A DNA stretch of 10,427 bases, taken from Smittium culicis (Eukaryota > Kickxellomycota > Harpellomycetes > Harpellales > Legeriomycetaceae). Location of the stretch: positions 1-10,427 of the forward strand of contig LSSN01004025.1 in the NCBI GenBank assembly GCA_001970855.1, read 5' to 3'. Of the stretch, positions 9,265-10,427 are shown one piece after another; the first letter of the stretch is position 1, and each line of letters begins with the position of its first letter. The notes under the pieces were generated by a model. That model was not told the origin of the DNA and did not search any database. It saw only the letters and a list, made by a program, of their open reading frames with translations. Position numbers and translations under genes: made by a program.

Positions 9265-9537
9265 TTAAAGAATAATAATTGTAATTAGATACGGAAAATA
9301 TTTATAAAAAACCGCAGCTAAGACTTAAAAGCGTTTTAATATATTCTTACAAAGTAGTTTTATATTTGTTATTGTACCTAGAAAAAAACTACGGAATTTT
9401 CTAATTGTTGTTTAGTTATCTATTATTTGAATTTGATTAATTCGCAGCTTTAAAGATATGCCGCATTCATATTTATAAAAAACTATACAATAATAACTAT
9501 TTTTTATATGTAGATATATTATTGATTTTTCTTTGAA
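9265..9537 (-). pseudogene. Possible decayed minus-strand gene, unidentified
   Basis: Read on the minus strand from 9537, the frame runs 41 codons to TAA (9414-9412), then 28 codons to TAA (9327-9325), then 19 codons to TAA (9267-9265). That is two internal stops in about 90 codons where roughly nine are expected. The translation is varied: YKYECGISLKLRINQIQ, then IRKFRSFFLGTITNIKLL, then a hydrophobic VLAAVFYKYFPYLITIIIL suggesting a membrane segment. Codons such as GCG, CTG and TGC occur although the region is AT-rich. No start codon with a ribosome-binding site is evident and I recognise no family. A decayed membrane-protein gene fits; chance is not excluded. Confidence 0.22.
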
Positions 9538-9570
9538 TTATTTTAAATCTATTTTTGCTCTCAAGAAAAA

Positions 9571-9587
9571 AAGCAGGCACACGATTT
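9571..9587 (+). repeat. 17-base direct repeat, upstream copy
   Basis: AAGCAGGCACACGATTT is identical to 9849-9865. With eight G/C it should essentially never recur by chance in sequence this AT-rich. Similarity extends outward: GCTC lies 10 bases upstream here and 8 upstream in the other copy, and AATC followed closely by GAAA comes after each. In this copy the T-run is expanded to 13 T (9585-9597). It looks like a decaying partial duplicate of the 3' part of the G+C-rich island. Confidence 0.95.
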
Positions 9588-9597
9588 TTTTTTTTTT
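9585..9597 (+). repeat. Run of 13 T
   Basis: This is the longest homopolymer I see in the window. It lies inside the upstream copy of the 17-base repeat, where the other copy has only TTT, so it probably arose by slippage after duplication. A T-run after a short G+C-rich word could also end transcription. Confidence 0.95.
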
Positions 9598-9667
9598 AAT
9601 CACGAAATCTTATTGGTACGATAACAATAATAGAAAATACGCGTTAAATAAACTAAGAAAATAGGAA

Positions 9668-9677
9668 TTTGGTGCAA
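9668..9677 (+). repeat. Recurring word TTTGGTGCAA, copy 3
   Basis: An exact match to 100-109 and to the minus strand of 1886-1895. It lies 36 bases before the G+C-rich island begins and could be part of its upstream signal, but no promoter pattern is evident between them. Confidence 0.5.
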
Positions 9678-9804
9678 GGCATAAAAAAACTAATATTCTA
9701 ATACTAATAAATTCCTCTGCCGGTCTACCAGCTGCGTACCTAAAGGGAAATGGGATCAATAGCCAACCGAAAGATCAACCCAGGCATTGCTATAAGTAGA
9801 CTGG

Positions 9805-9828
9805 ATGACTGAAGTTACAAGCAGTCAT
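9805..9828 (+). other. Hairpin inside the island
   Basis: ATGACTG (9805-9811) and CAGTCAT (9822-9828) are perfect complements around a 10-base loop. The stem begins immediately after the 9796-9804 strand, so the two helices could stack end to end in an RNA. It is not followed by a T-run. Confidence 0.45.
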
Positions 9829-9848
9829 GGGATTAAGCTCGTTCCAAC

Positions 9849-9865
9849 AAGCAGGCACACGATTT
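9849..9865 (+). repeat. 17-base direct repeat, downstream copy
   Basis: The exact partner of 9571-9587, located near the 3' end of the G+C-rich island. It is more likely the original, because it sits in continuous G+C-rich sequence while the upstream copy stands alone in AT-rich DNA. Confidence 0.95.
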
Positions 9866-9893
9866 AATCGAAAGAATGCGAGCGAGAGATTAA

Positions 9894-10006
9894 TGAAATA
9901 TAATTTTCATAAATGTTAATGCTATAAAATATTTATCTATTTTGTATTTACATCCTCGAATGGATACTCTAGTATCAAATATTAAATAAAAAATACTAAT
10001 AAATAG
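9894..10006. other. Short AT-rich spacer
   Basis: Only a 28-codon open frame without a credible start (9897-9983) is visible. Nothing here can be called. Confidence 0.4.
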
Positions 10007-10180
10007 TTTAGGCTTATTTTCATTACCTATACTCAAAGAATGCTTAATATTTTTCGTTACTAGTATCAGACGAGTAGTAATTTAATAGAGGGGAGGTTTT
10101 CATATAACATAAAACGTTTTCTATGTAAATTTTTCATTACATCCCGCTTTTTTAATAGGCTATTGTTGATAATAAAATAA
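10007..10180 (+). pseudogene. Possible gene relic with one internal stop
   Basis: The plus-strand frame between TAG 10004-10006 and TAA 10178-10180 has a single internal stop (TAG 10061-10063) in 57 codons. An ATG lies at 10040. The translation includes TYTQRMLNIFRY before the stop and then QTSSNLIEGRFSYNIKRFLC, followed by a basic, hydrophobic tail. GAGGGGAGG at 10088-10096 is the longest G-rich run nearby; it is in frame and encodes EGR, so it need not be a ribosome-binding site. No family recognised. Slightly raised G+C supports former coding, but the length is within chance range. Confidence 0.18.
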
Positions 10181-10427
10181 TTTTTATTTTGATTGTTCAA
10201 AGATTAAAACAATTCATTATGCCCTTATTTATATTTATATTTTTGGATTTTATTAAAATTGATTTTAATAAGTGTTAAATTTTTTAAATTTTATGTGTTT
10301 TATGTTTGCAAGAACAATAAAAATATTTGGTGTAAAGTTCAAAAAATTCTCATTTAAAAAGCATTTTTAATTGTTCTATTGTAAAAAATTCCAACATTTT
10401 CTAATTTAAAAAAAGTTTACCATTTTT
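10181..10427. other. AT-rich right edge without a gene
   Basis: No frame or RNA gene is supportable. The variant word TTTGGTGTAA at 10326-10335 differs by one base from the recurring TTTGGTGCAA. Confidence 0.5.

Larger units (their letters stand above)
9714..9893 (+). other. G+C-rich island: candidate structured RNA or recent insertion
   Basis: Of these 180 bases 84 are G or C (47%) against about 18% around them, and both edges are sharp. Several segments are complementary: 9720-9728 with 9796-9804 (nine pairs, one wobble), enclosing 9730-9735 with 9784-9791 and 9751-9757 with 9773-9782; next to it 9805-9811 with 9822-9828 (seven pairs); and 9832-9842 with 9878-9894 in two blocks. In AT-biased genomes, functional RNA genes often show as such islands. 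However, nine pairs with a wobble is within chance for this length. A plus-strand frame also reads through it, with motifs such as SIANRKINPG and NKQAHDLIERMRARD but stops at 9741, 9810 and 9834, so it may instead be a fragment of foreign or former coding DNA. It does not match tRNA, 5S, tmRNA, RNase P, SRP or 6S RNA features I know. Composition is certain; function is not. Confidence 0.6.

Noticed and set aside
1713..9453. CGCAGCTTTAA shared by 1713-1723 and 9443-9453
   Set aside because: An 11-base match of this composition is expected roughly once by chance, and similarity stops abruptly on both sides.
9722..9738. tRNA-like D-loop (AGCTGGTAGA) on the minus strand of the island
   Set aside because: The bases on either side do not form a D-stem, and there is no anticodon arm or T-arm at the right distance.
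9718..9890. Minus-strand frame across the island that stays open if TGA codes for tryptophan
   Set aside because: TAA and TAG are rare at 47% G+C, so an open run of about 70 codons is unremarkable, and nothing else in the window indicates TGA reassignment.
9714..9893. Group I or group II intron, RNase P RNA, tmRNA or hammerhead ribozyme in the island
   Set aside because: Short words resemble group I P4-P5 (GGGAAA then CAATAGCC), but P7 and the usual helix order are missing; the diagnostic motifs of the other families are absent.

Overview
This 10.4 kb window is very AT-rich: lines I counted by hand run about 13-30% G+C, mostly near 18%. It holds no intact protein gene that I can support. At this composition TAA, TAG and TGA together fall about once per 10 codons, so a real gene of more than about 100 codons in the standard code would stand out on either strand, and none does. 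I see no rRNA, tRNA, tmRNA, RNase P RNA, SRP RNA, CRISPR array or recognisable transposase. The longest ATG/GTG/TTG frame is 88 codons (5978-6244), a length chance can give.

Two kinds of source fit. The first is eroded, near-neutral DNA from a host-restricted bacterium late in genome reduction. The second is intergenic or intronic DNA of an AT-rich eukaryote (ciliate, amoeba, apicomplexan, microsporidian, anaerobic fungus). I lean towards the first but cannot decide. Possible intrinsic-terminator hairpins (401-429, 8648-8711) favour bacteria; pyrimidine-AG stretches that resemble short introns (5909-5940, 6110-6135) favour a eukaryote. Neither is strong.

Layout. 1-8500 is mostly featureless AT-rich DNA with a few simple repeats, weak hairpins and short open frames that look protein-like only by eye. 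8500-10180 is denser: a 19-bp tandem duplication (8526-8563), a large imperfect inverted repeat (8648-8702), two overlapping plus-strand frames that look like a frameshifted gene relic (8783-9042), a minus-strand frame of about 90 codons with only two internal stops (9265-9537), and another plus-strand frame with one internal stop (10007-10180).

The standout is a 180-base island at 9714-9893 with 84 G/C (47%) in surroundings of about 18%. A 17-base word near its 3' end is repeated exactly 278 bases upstream (9571-9587 and 9849-9865), and a weaker partial copy lies at 8069-8083. In a genome drifting to such low G+C, an island like this should be either under selection (a structured RNA or other functional element) or a recent arrival. 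It carries several complementary segments, and also a plus-strand frame broken by three stops. I recognise no known family in it.

Because no working genes are evident, no pathway or operon can be described.
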